DNA of 64,000 nucleotides, from assembly GCF_020076305.1 (NCBI RefSeq), contig NZ_JAIQXE010000001.1:1488001-1552000 (forward strand), given 5' to 3'. The stretch comes from Flavihumibacter profundi (GTDB lineage Bacteria > Bacteroidota > Bacteroidia > Chitinophagales > Chitinophagaceae). Position 1 is the stretch's first letter. Each line of letters begins with the position of its first letter. Shown here one piece after another: positions 34,080 through 42,658 of this stretch. The notes below the pieces were generated by a model. That model was not told the origin of the DNA. It did not search any database and saw only the letters and a program-made list of their open reading frames with translations. The position numbers were made by a program, and so were the translations under genes.

Positions 34080-34991
34080 CTACTTTGGAATGGATTTTGC
34101 TTGCCCCGTATTAAAGACCCTGGATATATTGAAGCCAAAATAAATACCACCTTTACCCCAGCTATCAGTTGTATTTGCAAGGAAAACGGGAGGAACCAGC
34201 CCTCTCGAATTAGTGAATATAAACTGGAATACATGCCCTCCTGTTTCAATATCCAAACCAGCAGATAGTGAATTGTATACTTCTTTTGAAACAACCTGGT
34301 TAGGGAACAGGTAATTGTATTCCCCGTTTATACTAAGCCGTTTTGTTAATTTGATACGCCCACCTGCACCTAATACAAAAATGTTGTTTTTATCCACCGC
34401 CTCAGGCACCAGGTTATAATGTAACCAACTGGGCGTTACCTGCAAAGAGAACGCTGTACTGAATTTCTTCGCTAACATCAGCTGGGTAAAATATTTTGTC
34501 CGATATGTGGCATCAAGGTATGGTTGGTCGGCATACCTGAGAGTGGTATAAGTTAAGCCGGTATTAAGGCTAATTGATAATGGATATTTGTTATCGGTAG
34601 TTTGTCTCAGGATTTTATATTTCAATGATCCGTCAAAATTCTTTTCAAAGGAACTCCTCCCGATACCCACCATCAAGCGATCAGTTATGCCATAATCCAG
34701 GCCGAGCCGGATCGTAGCATTGTCTAATCCGAAAAGGTCATAAGCCCCATCGCTCAATTTGCCGAACCTGTGCATAATCATAACCTGTAAAACTCCCTTT
34801 GCAGGTGATTCAATACTAGCTGTATTGAGGATATAAGTTCCTTTAAAAGTTCCGGTTACCGGCAGGTTAGCCATTTCCGGAGCCATACCTGATAGTTCAT
34901 TTAATAAGGAAGCACTGTCATTCTGAGCCATGGCTTCAACAGACGAAGAAACAGTTGCAAACAATAAAACAAAAGGAAGTAGTTTTCGCAT
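34080..34991 (-). CDS. DUF5777 outer-membrane beta-barrel protein
   Basis: A 303-residue protein with a signal peptide (about residues 1-23). The mature part is rich in alternating hydrophobic/polar strands, as in a barrel, and carries blocks that I associate with DUF5777: VTGTFKGTYILNTASIESP, then VMIMHRFGKLSDGAYDLFGLD and IRLGLDYGITDRLMVGIGRS. Function unknown. I use the ATG at 34991, 17 bases after the stop of yceI; earlier in-frame starts would overlap yceI. It is the last gene of the cytochrome/YceI set, where it could serve as the outer-membrane element. Confidence 0.77.
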   Translation of the reverse strand: MRKLLPFVLLFATVSSSVEAMAQNDSASLLNELSGMAPEMANLPVTGTFKGTYILNTASIESPAKGVLQVMIMHRFGKLSDGAYDLFGLDNATIRLGLDYGITDRLMVGIGRSSFEKNFDGSLKYKILRQTTDNKYPLSISLNTGLTYTTLRYADQPYLDATYRTKYFTQLMLAKKFSTAFSLQVTPSWLHYNLVPEAVDKNNIFVLGAGGRIKLTKRLSINGEYNYLFPNQVVSKEVYNSLSAGLDIETGGHVFQFIFTNSRGLVPPVFLANTTDSWGKGGIYFGFNISRVFNTGQAKSIPK

Positions 34992-35008
34992 AAAGAACGT
35001 TATCTGGT

Positions 35009-35548
35009 TCATTGTTTTTTGCACTCAAATGAAATAAACACATCCACTTTCTTAGAAATCTTATCACGTACTAATGAAGGGATATTGATCTTATAATCTT
35101 CGGGAGTAATTTGAAATTCAGCTTTGCCCTTTAAAACACCATCTATCACCTCCAAAATCGCAGGCAGGGAAATTTCCCGGGTAACCCCATGGATGGTTAG
35201 TTTTCCATTTACCGACAATTTGTAAGTGCCATTTTTTCCGGCATCGACCGGATCAGTATATACGCCTTCGAAAACTGCTTTGGGGTACTTGTCACTTTCC
35301 ACATAATTTTCGTTAAAGTGTTCCTGCATCAGGGCTTTATTAAAAAGGAAACCTTTCATAAGTATAGATGCTGCAATGCTTCTGCCGGAAGGGTCTATAA
35401 TTGCCAGTAACTGTTTGTTTTCCGCAGCAATATCTTCAAGGTCGGTTTTGGAATAAAAACGGGCGACACCATTCCTTGTAATATAGTGTTGGTTAAAGCC
35501 AGCTATATAAGAACAAACCAGAATAAAAAGAAGGGCTATCTTTCTCAT
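35009..35548 (-). CDS. YceI-family periplasmic lipid-binding-like protein
   Basis: A 179-residue exported protein with a signal peptide (residues 1-18). The YceI lipocalin-like barrel is shown by VARFYSKTDLEDIAAENKQ near residue 29, the NYVESDKYPKAVFEG segment near 80 and LSVNGKLTIHGVTREISLPA near 110. YceI proteins bind polyisoprenoids such as ubiquinone-like lipids in several bacteria. It is 26 bases downstream of a small c-heme lipoprotein gene and 17 bases upstream of the DUF5777 barrel gene. A role with quinones or heme is possible but not shown. Confidence 0.88.
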   Translation of the reverse strand: MRKIALLFILVCSYIAGFNQHYITRNGVARFYSKTDLEDIAAENKQLLAIIDPSGRSIAASILMKGFLFNKALMQEHFNENYVESDKYPKAVFEGVYTDPVDAGKNGTYKLSVNGKLTIHGVTREISLPAILEVIDGVLKGKAEFQITPEDYKINIPSLVRDKISKKVDVFISFECKKQ

Positions 35549-35574
35549 AGGTCAATATTTTTGGTAAACCCAGT

Positions 35575-35949
35575 CTAGTTATCCAAAGCACCCTGGTCTA
35601 CCCAGGCTTTGATTTTTGAAATATTACAATCAGATAATTTGGCACCACCCTGTGGCATTGGAGTGTAACCCGGACTATGGGAAATAACACCAATTAGCTT
35701 GCCGTTATCGACGGCATTTGCCACACCACTATAACTGGTGAAAATTCTATTACCCGTTGGATTTGCTGCATTGTGGCAGGATGCTGTACAATTTGCAGAA
35801 ACAATGGGTTGTATGTCTTTTGAAAAAGACATATTCTCAGTATTACAGCTGGTATTCGCATTCTGGCTGGCAGCGTTGTCTTTGGTGCAGGAAAAAAATG
35901 CTCCTACAGAAGCCGTAAGGAAAATAGCAATCTTCAATTTCTTTTGCAT
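35575..35949 (-). CDS. Small lipoprotein with cytochrome c-like heme motif (CX3CH)
   Basis: A 124-residue protein with a lipoprotein signal (cleavage before Cys21 in FFSCTKDN). A heme-attachment-like motif NCTASCHNAANPTG lies near residue 53; the spacing is Cys-X3-Cys-His, one residue longer than the canonical CXXCH. A candidate axial Met is in GYTPMPQGGAKLSD. The layout is that of the small planctomycete/Bacteroidota cytochrome C-like domain, with a terminal IKAWVDQGALDN helix. It should sit on the periplasmic or outer face of the outer membrane. Heme loading is unproven because of the odd spacing. Confidence 0.72.
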   Translation of the reverse strand: MQKKLKIAIFLTASVGAFFSCTKDNAASQNANTSCNTENMSFSKDIQPIVSANCTASCHNAANPTGNRIFTSYSGVANAVDNGKLIGVISHSPGYTPMPQGGAKLSDCNISKIKAWVDQGALDN

Positions 35950-35979
35950 AATCTGATCTATTTTATGTTATTATTTACT

Positions 35980-36393
35980 TCATGGAATTACACAATCCAC
36001 CATCATTACATCCATCATAAATCCTGCACATTTACCTTTAACCAAAATTTCCTTTTTATGGATATCGGCTTTAGGCATTACAGCCATTGAACAGTTTATT
36101 GCCCCTTCCGAACCGGTAAGTAAAAGAACAGACATATTACCTGAGGATGAATCAATTTCCTGGACTATTCCTTTCACTTCAATTATTTTGTTCAGGTATT
36201 TATGATTAGCAAGTAATTCATCCTGCTTATAGTCCCTGAATAAAACTGCAGCATCAATCCGAAGTTCAGTAGAACTGACCAAGGCAGTTATTCGCGGTTT
36301 ATTATAGAGGTAAAAACTGTATTCTATCCCCACCCCCAGTATAACCACAAGAACAAAAGCCAGTATCATCCTTTTCTTTTGAATAGGTTTCAT
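35980..36393 (-). CDS. Membrane-anchored OB-fold protein (tRNA_anti-like)
   Basis: A 137-residue protein with one N-terminal membrane helix (about residues 8-29) and a C-terminal OB-fold domain. The block NKIIEVKGIVQEIDSSSGNM at about 67-86 and the end segment VKGKCAGFMMDVMMVDCVIP resemble the 'OB-fold putative lipoprotein/tRNA_anti-like' family. Its ATG shares one base with the stop codon of the upstream SprB-repeat cytochrome gene (TAATG), which implies translational coupling. The ligand is unknown. The two Cys residues near the C-terminus lie in this envelope domain. Confidence 0.72.
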   Translation of the reverse strand: MKPIQKKRMILAFVLVVILGVGIEYSFYLYNKPRITALVSSTELRIDAAVLFRDYKQDELLANHKYLNKIIEVKGIVQEIDSSSGNMSVLLLTGSEGAINCSMAVMPKADIHKKEILVKGKCAGFMMDVMMVDCVIP

Positions 36394-37220
36394 TAATTAC
36401 TGCTTTTACCACCTCCGCCGATCCAGTCTGTAATCACTTTTTTCTCATTTGCAGTTAATGCTGGTCCACCTTTTGGCATATTGCCGTTTATTACAGCTGC
36501 GGTATTAATCTGGTCTTTGTGGGCAACGATATTGCATTCAATGGTAAAATCAAGTCCGGAAGAATGGCCGGCTACATGGCAAGTGGTACACTTGCTGTTT
36601 ATCAGGGATACGACGCCTGCAAATAAAGGACCATTTGGCAACGCCGCCACGGTTACAGTGGTTGTTTTTTCACAACCATCCCCATCTTTTGCATACACTG
36701 TATAATCACCCGGAGCAACATTAAGAAAACTATTGTCCGCCTGGTAGGTACCACTGCTTCCTAAGCGATAAGTAAACCCTGTACTGCCGGCTGCATCAAC
36801 TGTAATTTTTCCACTGGGTGTACATTTGTCTGAATTATTACCGGATGCGGAAACAGTAATTGTTTTACCAATACATGGATCTCCATTAAGTACTGTAAAT
36901 GTTCCGGTACCTGTACATCCTGCAGCAGTTTTTGCAGTGATGGTATATGATCCGGCTGACAGGTTGCTGAATGTGCCGGACTGCTGGTAGGCACCATTAT
37001 TCAGGCTGTATGTTAACCCTGTGGAACCTGAACCAGTTGCCGCAATTGAGCCTGTAGTAGTTCCTGGGCCTGTTGTATTTGTTGTTGTTGCACTTACGGT
37101 AATTGTAACACCTGCACATGGGTCAGCAGGAGTATCACTTCCACTCTTGCTACAGGAAATAAATAACGCAACCAGGAGAAGAAAATAAACCGGCGAAATG
37201 CGAAATGATTTTACTGACAT
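36393..37220 (-). CDS. Lipoprotein with SprB-like repeats and a c-type cytochrome domain
   Basis: A 275-residue protein with a lipobox (LFISCSKSG, Cys23). Two SprB-like repeats occupy about residues 36-112 and 113-195, for example STGLTYSLNNGAYQQSGTFS and STGFTYRLGSSGTYQADNSF; such repeats occur in gliding-motility adhesins. A C-terminal heme domain has canonical CTTCH in NSKCTTCHVAGHSSG near residue 212 and a candidate axial Met in NGNMPKGGPALT. This suggests a surface-exposed monoheme protein held on a stalk of adhesin repeats. It is the first gene of the envelope redox set, 94 bases downstream of the helix-barrel protein and translationally coupled to the OB-fold gene. Confidence 0.82.
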   Translation of the reverse strand: MSVKSFRISPVYFLLLVALFISCSKSGSDTPADPCAGVTITVSATTTNTTGPGTTTGSIAATGSGSTGLTYSLNNGAYQQSGTFSNLSAGSYTITAKTAAGCTGTGTFTVLNGDPCIGKTITVSASGNNSDKCTPSGKITVDAAGSTGFTYRLGSSGTYQADNSFLNVAPGDYTVYAKDGDGCEKTTTVTVAALPNGPLFAGVVSLINSKCTTCHVAGHSSGLDFTIECNIVAHKDQINTAAVINGNMPKGGPALTANEKKVITDWIGGGGKSSN

Positions 37221-37314
37221 ATTGATCGATTTAACTTATGGAGTTATCCAACTATTACTAAACCAACCAATCGTACACAACCTTAAAAAGGTTGCTTTCA
37301 GAAAAATTATTTCT

Positions 37315-38652
37315 TTAAAATGGTAAATTATATTTAAGGCCTGCCTGTAAGCCAAAAGAATAGATAAACACTTTCCCTTCACCAATACCGCGTAATGGTA
37401 TATTAAAATAAGGTGCTGCCAATATGGAAATTTTTTTGTTTAATACTCTTTCATAACCCACTGAAACACTAGCGCTGGAAAACAAATTAAATACACCGGT
37501 TTCAAAGGTATGAGTAGAATAAACAGGATTACCATAGCGCAAATAATCATATTCATAATGCTCCTTTTTCATAATTGCTGAGCTTAAGCCGGCAATTGCA
37601 AACCAATTATTTTTTTTACGCTGGGCAAAAATATACCGGACCGAAATTGGGATTTCCAGAACGGAACAATCTGCATCCACAGATTCAATCACATAATTCG
37701 GGTTATCATAATATGAACCAGGCTTGGGCGTATAGTCTCCTTCACCAGCGGTATATATTTTACCAGACCTGAAAATTCCAGCCTGTATTGCCCAATGCTT
37801 ATTGAAACTATACCCTACACCACCACCAAATGATAATGCCGCATCTCCCACTCCCCGGCTTTTAACAAACGACCATTCCGGCGCCCCTGCTCCATATATA
37901 TATAAATGTGCCAGTTTAGCCGTTATCTTTTTGCTGGCGGCCTGGCTTGTTGCGGCTTGTTGCGTCATGCTATCAGCAGACCGCTTTGCCAAATTTTCCG
38001 GTGTTTCCTGCGCTATTGGTTTTACAGTATCTGCAATTACCGGCTGTGCTGTTTCTACAGATTCTGGTTGAACCAATACTTCATCATGATTCCCTAACTC
38101 CTGTGTTTCCCCGCCATTTTTCTGTTTTACTTTTCCATTTTTAGTCTGCTTGATATTTTGCCCTATTGAAATTTTTGAAATTTCACTTTTTCTCCTTTGC
38201 TCCTTACGTGCTGCCTTAACTCCTGGAACTATTGGTTTTATTCCAGCATCTATACCGTTTTCTGAAATTTGCGAAACACCAGTTTCAGCAATAGATTTAG
38301 TTTGCGTGTCCGCTTTCACTAAAAGGTTTTCATTCTTTCCATTTATAGGGTTTGAAGGTGAAATATTCCTGTTGGTTTTATTACTTTCTATTAGTTGTTG
38401 TTGGATTTTTGCAGCCGGTTGATCATTTTCAATTCCAGGACTTCGTAGAAATTTTGTAACGGCAATAGTTCCACCAATCAGCAATAAAGCACCGAACCAC
38501 CACCACCAAAAAATAATCCTTCGGCGTTTTTTCTTCTCGTCGTCTAGCATGGCTTCCATTTTTTGCCATGCTTCTTCATTAACCGGAGGGCCAGGCTGCC
38601 GCACAGCTTCCCTGAACAGGTCGTCGAATGAATTATATTGCTCTTTGTCCAT
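37315..38652 (-). CDS. Inner-membrane helix fused to outer-membrane-type beta-barrel (sigma-factor partner)
   Basis: A 445-residue protein with three parts. Residues 1-46 are a charged cytoplasmic-type segment (NSFDDLFREAVRQPGPPVNE). Residues about 45-67 form a Trp-rich membrane helix (IIFWWWWFGALLLIGGTIAV). A polar linker of about 170 residues rich in Lys, Gln and Glu follows, then a barrel-like domain from about 245 to the end with a terminal aromatic residue (GLKYNLPF). The gene overlaps the upstream ECF sigma gene by 20 bases, so a sigma-regulating role is likely. The linker is long enough to cross the periplasm. Whether one chain really spans both membranes is unknown. Confidence 0.72.
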   Translation of the reverse strand: MDKEQYNSFDDLFREAVRQPGPPVNEEAWQKMEAMLDDEKKKRRRIIFWWWWFGALLLIGGTIAVTKFLRSPGIENDQPAAKIQQQLIESNKTNRNISPSNPINGKNENLLVKADTQTKSIAETGVSQISENGIDAGIKPIVPGVKAARKEQRRKSEISKISIGQNIKQTKNGKVKQKNGGETQELGNHDEVLVQPESVETAQPVIADTVKPIAQETPENLAKRSADSMTQQAATSQAASKKITAKLAHLYIYGAGAPEWSFVKSRGVGDAALSFGGGVGYSFNKHWAIQAGIFRSGKIYTAGEGDYTPKPGSYYDNPNYVIESVDADCSVLEIPISVRYIFAQRKKNNWFAIAGLSSAIMKKEHYEYDYLRYGNPVYSTHTFETGVFNLFSSASVSVGYERVLNKKISILAAPYFNIPLRGIGEGKVFIYSFGLQAGLKYNLPF

Positions 38653-39235
38653 GTGTTTCTAGTTGTGTCACTTTGTTTACAATCATTTTTTGAAGATTAA
38701 TCCTTGCTTTTGACAGGTTCGACTTTGAGGTACCAACGGCAATATTCAGCATTGCGGAAATTTCTTCGTGAGAATAGCCATCTATTACATACAGGTTAAA
38801 CACCATGCGATAGGCTGGTGTCAATCTGGTAATCATTTCCAATAGTTCTTTGTGTGATAATCGTTCAAGTCCAGTGGCAGCCACAGGGATATTCTCAAGG
38901 GTTTCTCCCTGGTCATGGACAAAAAGGAACCTACCCTTCTCCTTTCGCACATGATCAATGGCTGTATTAATAAATATGCGGCGTATCCAACCTTTTAACG
39001 AGTTCTCCAGGGAATCGTATCGAGGTTTAAAGTACCCGATCTCGTGGAAAATTTTTAAAAACCCATCATTAATCACTTCAATGGTTTCTTCCTGCTGGTG
39101 CACATAGCGGTTACAAATGCTGAAGGCATAGCCGTAAAAATCCGAATAAAATTTCTTTTGGCTATCCCTGTCCAGCAAAGCACACCCTGCAACCAGTGCA
39201 GGTAAGCTTTCCTCAGCACCTATTATTACACTCAT
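38633..39235 (-). CDS. ECF RNA polymerase sigma factor
   Basis: A 200-residue sigma-70 protein. Region 2 covers about residues 28-105 (SDFYGYAFSICNRYVHQQEE, then EVINDGFLKIFHEI and IRRIFINTAIDHVRKEKG). Region 4 covers about 125-185 (LTPAYRMVFNLYVIDGYSHE, EISAMLNIAVGTSKSNLSKA). The 20-base overlap with the downstream helix-barrel gene implies coupled expression, and that protein probably acts as its membrane regulator. The downstream cytochrome/YceI/DUF5777 genes on the same strand are candidate targets. Start at 39235 gives a normal N-terminus. Confidence 0.9.
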   Translation of the reverse strand: MSVIIGAEESLPALVAGCALLDRDSQKKFYSDFYGYAFSICNRYVHQQEETIEVINDGFLKIFHEIGYFKPRYDSLENSLKGWIRRIFINTAIDHVRKEKGRFLFVHDQGETLENIPVAATGLERLSHKELLEMITRLTPAYRMVFNLYVIDGYSHEEISAMLNIAVGTSKSNLSKARINLQKMIVNKVTQLETHGQRAI

Positions 39236-39347
39236 GTATTGGTATATTTAACGGTACTTTGTCAGCATAGGTTGCCCCGATGTAACATTTTTTTTCAAAA
39301 ATCTGGCTTATACCGGCAAACAAGCTGGTTTATTTGTTCAAAACCAC

Positions 39348-41267
39348 TTAATTGTTATTAAAAAAACCCTGATAATCAACTGCTTTTAAAGAGAAGGGAT
39401 CAATGGTATGGTCAAGTAATACAGCCAATTCAGCGCGGGTTAGTGGTCTTTTTGGCAAATAATCCTTTAATCCCCACTTATTCCATTGGGCCTCTATCAT
39501 AACAGTAAATAAGGCATTATTAGCCATATGGTTCCGGGTTTTTCTGGGTACTTTTTCGGGGTGTTTTTTGGCGGTTTGGAAAAGTATACCTATGGCCTGG
39601 TCAATCGTAAGCAAATCGTTATTAAAATCAGGCCAGTTTACACTATCGAACTCTTTGTAATCAGTCCGGAATGTTTTAACAGAAACCAGTGAGTCGGGAT
39701 AAAACCAGGTCTGGTTTTCCCAGTGGTAAGGGACGCCTGTTCCCCTGAGTATCCCACATAACCCGGTCTTTTGTATCGCTGAAAAATACGGATTTGTAGG
39801 TGGCACATCGATGTAAGGTAACAGGTACACTTTCCCCTCCAGTAATTTCTGCTGGAGCTTGCGTACGCCAATCTGTGCAGGTTGCACATGATGCCTGGCA
39901 GATAAAGCAGCCAGCATACCCGCTGCTTGACCGGTTAACATTACACAAGGTTGTAATCTAGTAGTACCATTTACCACATTGCTAACACTAATTCCTTTTT
40001 CGGCAATAACCAATCCTTTTACTGTTTTCGGAATAAGGGTACCAAATGGAATTGCAAAAGAAGGAATCGGATAAAAATCCAGGTGTTGCGGGGCAACAGG
40101 ATTTTTTTTATGATGATGGTCAATCGGATAATCACCCACAGCAATCCCGGTCCTGTAAAGCGGGCTTGATGCGTTATAAGGATCAGCAATTTGGGTTATA
40201 GTATACCTGACCAGTCCATTTACGCGCCTGCCTTCGCGGTAGTAAGGAATTATCGGCAAACGGTCCGGTGTAGGAAATTCATCGTTGGCCAAACCAAGAT
40301 TCTTGTACCCAAGTTGGGACTGGATAAAATAAATAAATCTTAGGGTAGTCTCTTTCGAGGCTTCCAGTTTTTGCATTCTCTCAGCCGGGCTAAGTTCAAC
40401 CAGGTTTAGGTAGGTATCATTTCCCCTTATAGGCCAGTTGATCAGGTATTTGTCATTGGGTAATTTTGCATATTCCAGCATTTTTTTAGCATCCACGGTA
40501 GGTTTTGGCAGTGAAGGATTGGTATAATAATCAGTACATGCGCCATCAAACTCAGCAGGATCATAACCAGAAGGCTTAACTATTGTACAATCTGATGCTT
40601 GTCCATAGTCTTTTAAAATGGCCACATAGGTAATATCCTGGATAATATCATTTGTGGCTTTGACTCCAACGTTTTCTCCGGTTATCTCATCCGATTCCAT
40701 TCCTAAACTATAAGGTACTTTACCCAGAAACATAAGATCGCCCAATTCAGTGGCATCAATGGTAATTTCTGCACTGATCTGCAAAGTATCATTATCCTGA
40801 TTTATAAATCCTGCTCCCCCAACCCTATCCCCATTTTTTGTTACAACATAGGGACTATACCCGTAAATAACTTTCAGGAATTTTTCCTTTGCTGCCATCA
40901 CCTTAAAAATGCTGTCGCCCACATGGGGTTCAAAAAGGCAATTCGACACCCATCCGGTTTGCAAAGCTGCTTTCCCGCCGTATACTTTATACAATTGCTC
41001 ACGGAACTCCTGCCATATTCCGGAAGGCAACTGATCGTTACCATCTGTGGCAGATACCCCTGCCGAGGTTAACATCCCCCCCAGCCAGGAAGAAGATTCT
41101 ACCAAAATTGTCGGTATTTGCATGCGGGCAGACTGAATTGCCGCAGCCGTACCACCGGTTCCACCACCAACTACCAAAACCGCTGTTTTCTGCGACCTTT
41201 GCGCAAACAATGGATAAACCAGCAATACCAGAAATGCGAGGGATAAAGTAAATTTTCGGTTTATCAT
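39348..41267 (-). CDS. Secreted FAD-dependent oxidoreductase (FAD_oxidored family)
   Basis: A 639-residue exported protein with a signal peptide (residues 1-22). The FAD-binding Rossmann motif VLVVGGGTGGTAAAIQSARM starts at about residue 30, followed by ESSSWLGGMLTSAGVSATDG, typical of the FAD_oxidored family. A second cofactor segment DATELGDLMFLGKVPYSLG lies near 172, and a third, LVIAEKGISVSNVVNGTTR, near 410. Such proteins are common in Bacteroidota glycan loci and sometimes labelled xanthan lyase-like; the substrate is unknown. Minus-strand gene following a separate promoter region at 41268-41427, divergent from cbpA. Confidence 0.85.
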   Translation of the reverse strand: MINRKFTLSLAFLVLLVYPLFAQRSQKTAVLVVGGGTGGTAAAIQSARMQIPTILVESSSWLGGMLTSAGVSATDGNDQLPSGIWQEFREQLYKVYGGKAALQTGWVSNCLFEPHVGDSIFKVMAAKEKFLKVIYGYSPYVVTKNGDRVGGAGFINQDNDTLQISAEITIDATELGDLMFLGKVPYSLGMESDEITGENVGVKATNDIIQDITYVAILKDYGQASDCTIVKPSGYDPAEFDGACTDYYTNPSLPKPTVDAKKMLEYAKLPNDKYLINWPIRGNDTYLNLVELSPAERMQKLEASKETTLRFIYFIQSQLGYKNLGLANDEFPTPDRLPIIPYYREGRRVNGLVRYTITQIADPYNASSPLYRTGIAVGDYPIDHHHKKNPVAPQHLDFYPIPSFAIPFGTLIPKTVKGLVIAEKGISVSNVVNGTTRLQPCVMLTGQAAGMLAALSARHHVQPAQIGVRKLQQKLLEGKVYLLPYIDVPPTNPYFSAIQKTGLCGILRGTGVPYHWENQTWFYPDSLVSVKTFRTDYKEFDSVNWPDFNNDLLTIDQAIGILFQTAKKHPEKVPRKTRNHMANNALFTVMIEAQWNKWGLKDYLPKRPLTRAELAVLLDHTIDPFSLKAVDYQGFFNNN

Positions 41268-41427
41268 TATAGTTATTAAAAGCGCTGAAGTAAATAATTA
41301 GGGGTTTAGCCAATTTATGATTTTAAGCAGTTATTTCACACTATATACCCAATTTTCCAGTCAAACCGGTCTAAAATTTGACTAGATTTAATTTTTATTT
41401 CAGGAACTAATTTAACAAACCCAATGT

Positions 41428-42333
41428 ATGGCTTTCATCGACTACTATAAAATATTGGGATTAGATAAAACCGCTTCCACAGAGGATATCAAAAAAGCCT
41501 ACCGGAAACTGGCCAGAAAACACCACCCCGATTTAAATCCGAATGATAAGGATGCCCATCTTAAATTTCAGCAGATCAATGAAGCAAATGAAGTTTTGAG
41601 TGACCCGGAGAAACGCAGGAAATATGATGAATATGGTGAAAACTGGAAACATGCCGATCAGTTTGAACAATCCCGCCAGCAACAGCAGCGCTATGGCAAG
41701 CAGGGATTTGAACCATTCGGCAGCGAAAGTGATGGCGACCATTATTCCGACTTTTTTGAATCGCTTTTCGGAGGGCAGTTTGGGCGGGAAAAGAAGGGAG
41801 GTGGAAGAAGTAGTTCATCGGCCAGGTTCAGGGGACCTGATTACAATGCAGAACTTCGCCTTCCCCTTAGACAGGCATACATCACCCACCAGCAAACACT
41901 AAATGTACAGGGAAAGAACATCCGCATCACTATTCCGGCTGGCATTTCGGACGGGCAGGTTATCAAACTAAACGGTTATGGCGGGCCTGGAATAAACAAT
42001 GGTCCAACTGGTGATCTTTATATAACATTTGTAATTGAAGCAGACAAGCATTTTAAGCGGCTCGACAATGACCTGTATGCAAATGTAGAGCTGGACCTTT
42101 ATACAGCTGTATTAGGCGGGGAAACAACAATAGATACAATGGATGGTAAAGTAAAACTGAAAATCCCCCCTGGTACCCAAAATGGCACAAAAGTGCGCTT
42201 AAAAGGAAAAGGTTTCCCGGTTTACAAAAAAGAGGGTGCTTTTGGTGACCTGATCGTTACCTATTCTGTTAAAATTCCTACGAACCTGAATAAAGAACAA
42301 ACGGAACTCTTCCGGAAATTATCAACCATGTAA
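41428..42333 (+). CDS. cbpA: CbpA-type DnaJ co-chaperone
   Basis: A 301-residue cytoplasmic J-domain protein. The J-domain is residues 1-70 ([23 protein letters not shown] at 33-35 in [10 protein letters not shown]). A Gly/Ser/Phe-rich region follows to about 135, then two DnaJ C-terminal substrate-binding domains ([37 protein letters not shown]). No zinc-finger Cys repeats are present, which separates CbpA from DnaJ. It stimulates DnaK ATPase. The next gene, 15 bases downstream, encodes the CbpM modulator, confirming the assignment. Confidence 0.93.
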   Translation: MAFIDYYKILGLDKTASTEDIKKAYRKLARKHHPDLNPNDKDAHLKFQQINEANEVLSDPEKRRKYDEYGENWKHADQFEQSRQQQQRYGKQGFEPFGSESDGDHYSDFFESLFGGQFGREKKGGGRSSSSARFRGPDYNAELRLPLRQAYITHQQTLNVQGKNIRITIPAGISDGQVIKLNGYGGPGINNGPTGDLYITFVIEADKHFKRLDNDLYANVELDLYTAVLGGETTIDTMDGKVKLKIPPGTQNGTKVRLKGKGFPVYKKEGAFGDLIVTYSVKIPTNLNKEQTELFRKLSTM

Positions 42334-42348
42334 TTTTAATCATTTTTT

Positions 42349-42657
42349 ATGTCCTTCCAGTTAATTTCAATTACAGAATATTGCAGTAATTATCAGGCTG
42401 ATCCCTCGTTTATTGCAGCATTGCAGGAAGAGGGAATAATTGAAATCATCGTCAGTGAAGAAAACAGTTTCCTTTTGGCTGAGCAAATTCCCGAACTCGA
42501 AAAATATACCCGCTGGTATTATGAAATGGGGATAAACAGGGAAGGTATTGATGCTATCAGGCAATTACTGCAAAGGATAAACAACCTGCAGGAAGAACTA
42601 AGAATAATGAGAAACAGGTTATCGTTTTATGAATCAATTAATGAGCTGAAGTTATAG
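42349..42657 (+). CDS. cbpM: Chaperone modulator CbpM
   Basis: A 102-residue cytoplasmic protein of the MerR-like CbpM family, which binds the J-domain of CbpA and inhibits it. The N-terminal winged-helix-like segment (ISITEYCSNYQADPSFIAAL) is followed by YTRWYYEMGINREGIDAI and a coiled coil LLQRINNLQEELRIMRNRL. The position 15 bases after cbpA is the usual arrangement. Its stop codon is one base before the start of a surface-protein gene, so the three genes may be co-transcribed, which is unusual for a cytoplasmic chaperone pair. Confidence 0.88.
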   Translation: MSFQLISITEYCSNYQADPSFIAALQEEGIIEIIVSEENSFLLAEQIPELEKYTRWYYEMGINREGIDAIRQLLQRINNLQEELRIMRNRLSFYESINELKL

Positions 42658-42658
42658 T

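Noticed and set aside
33934-34143. A 69-residue plus-strand frame that begins inside the inverted repeat
   Set aside because: Its second half is antisense to DUF5777 and the first half shows no known motif; kept only as spacer content.
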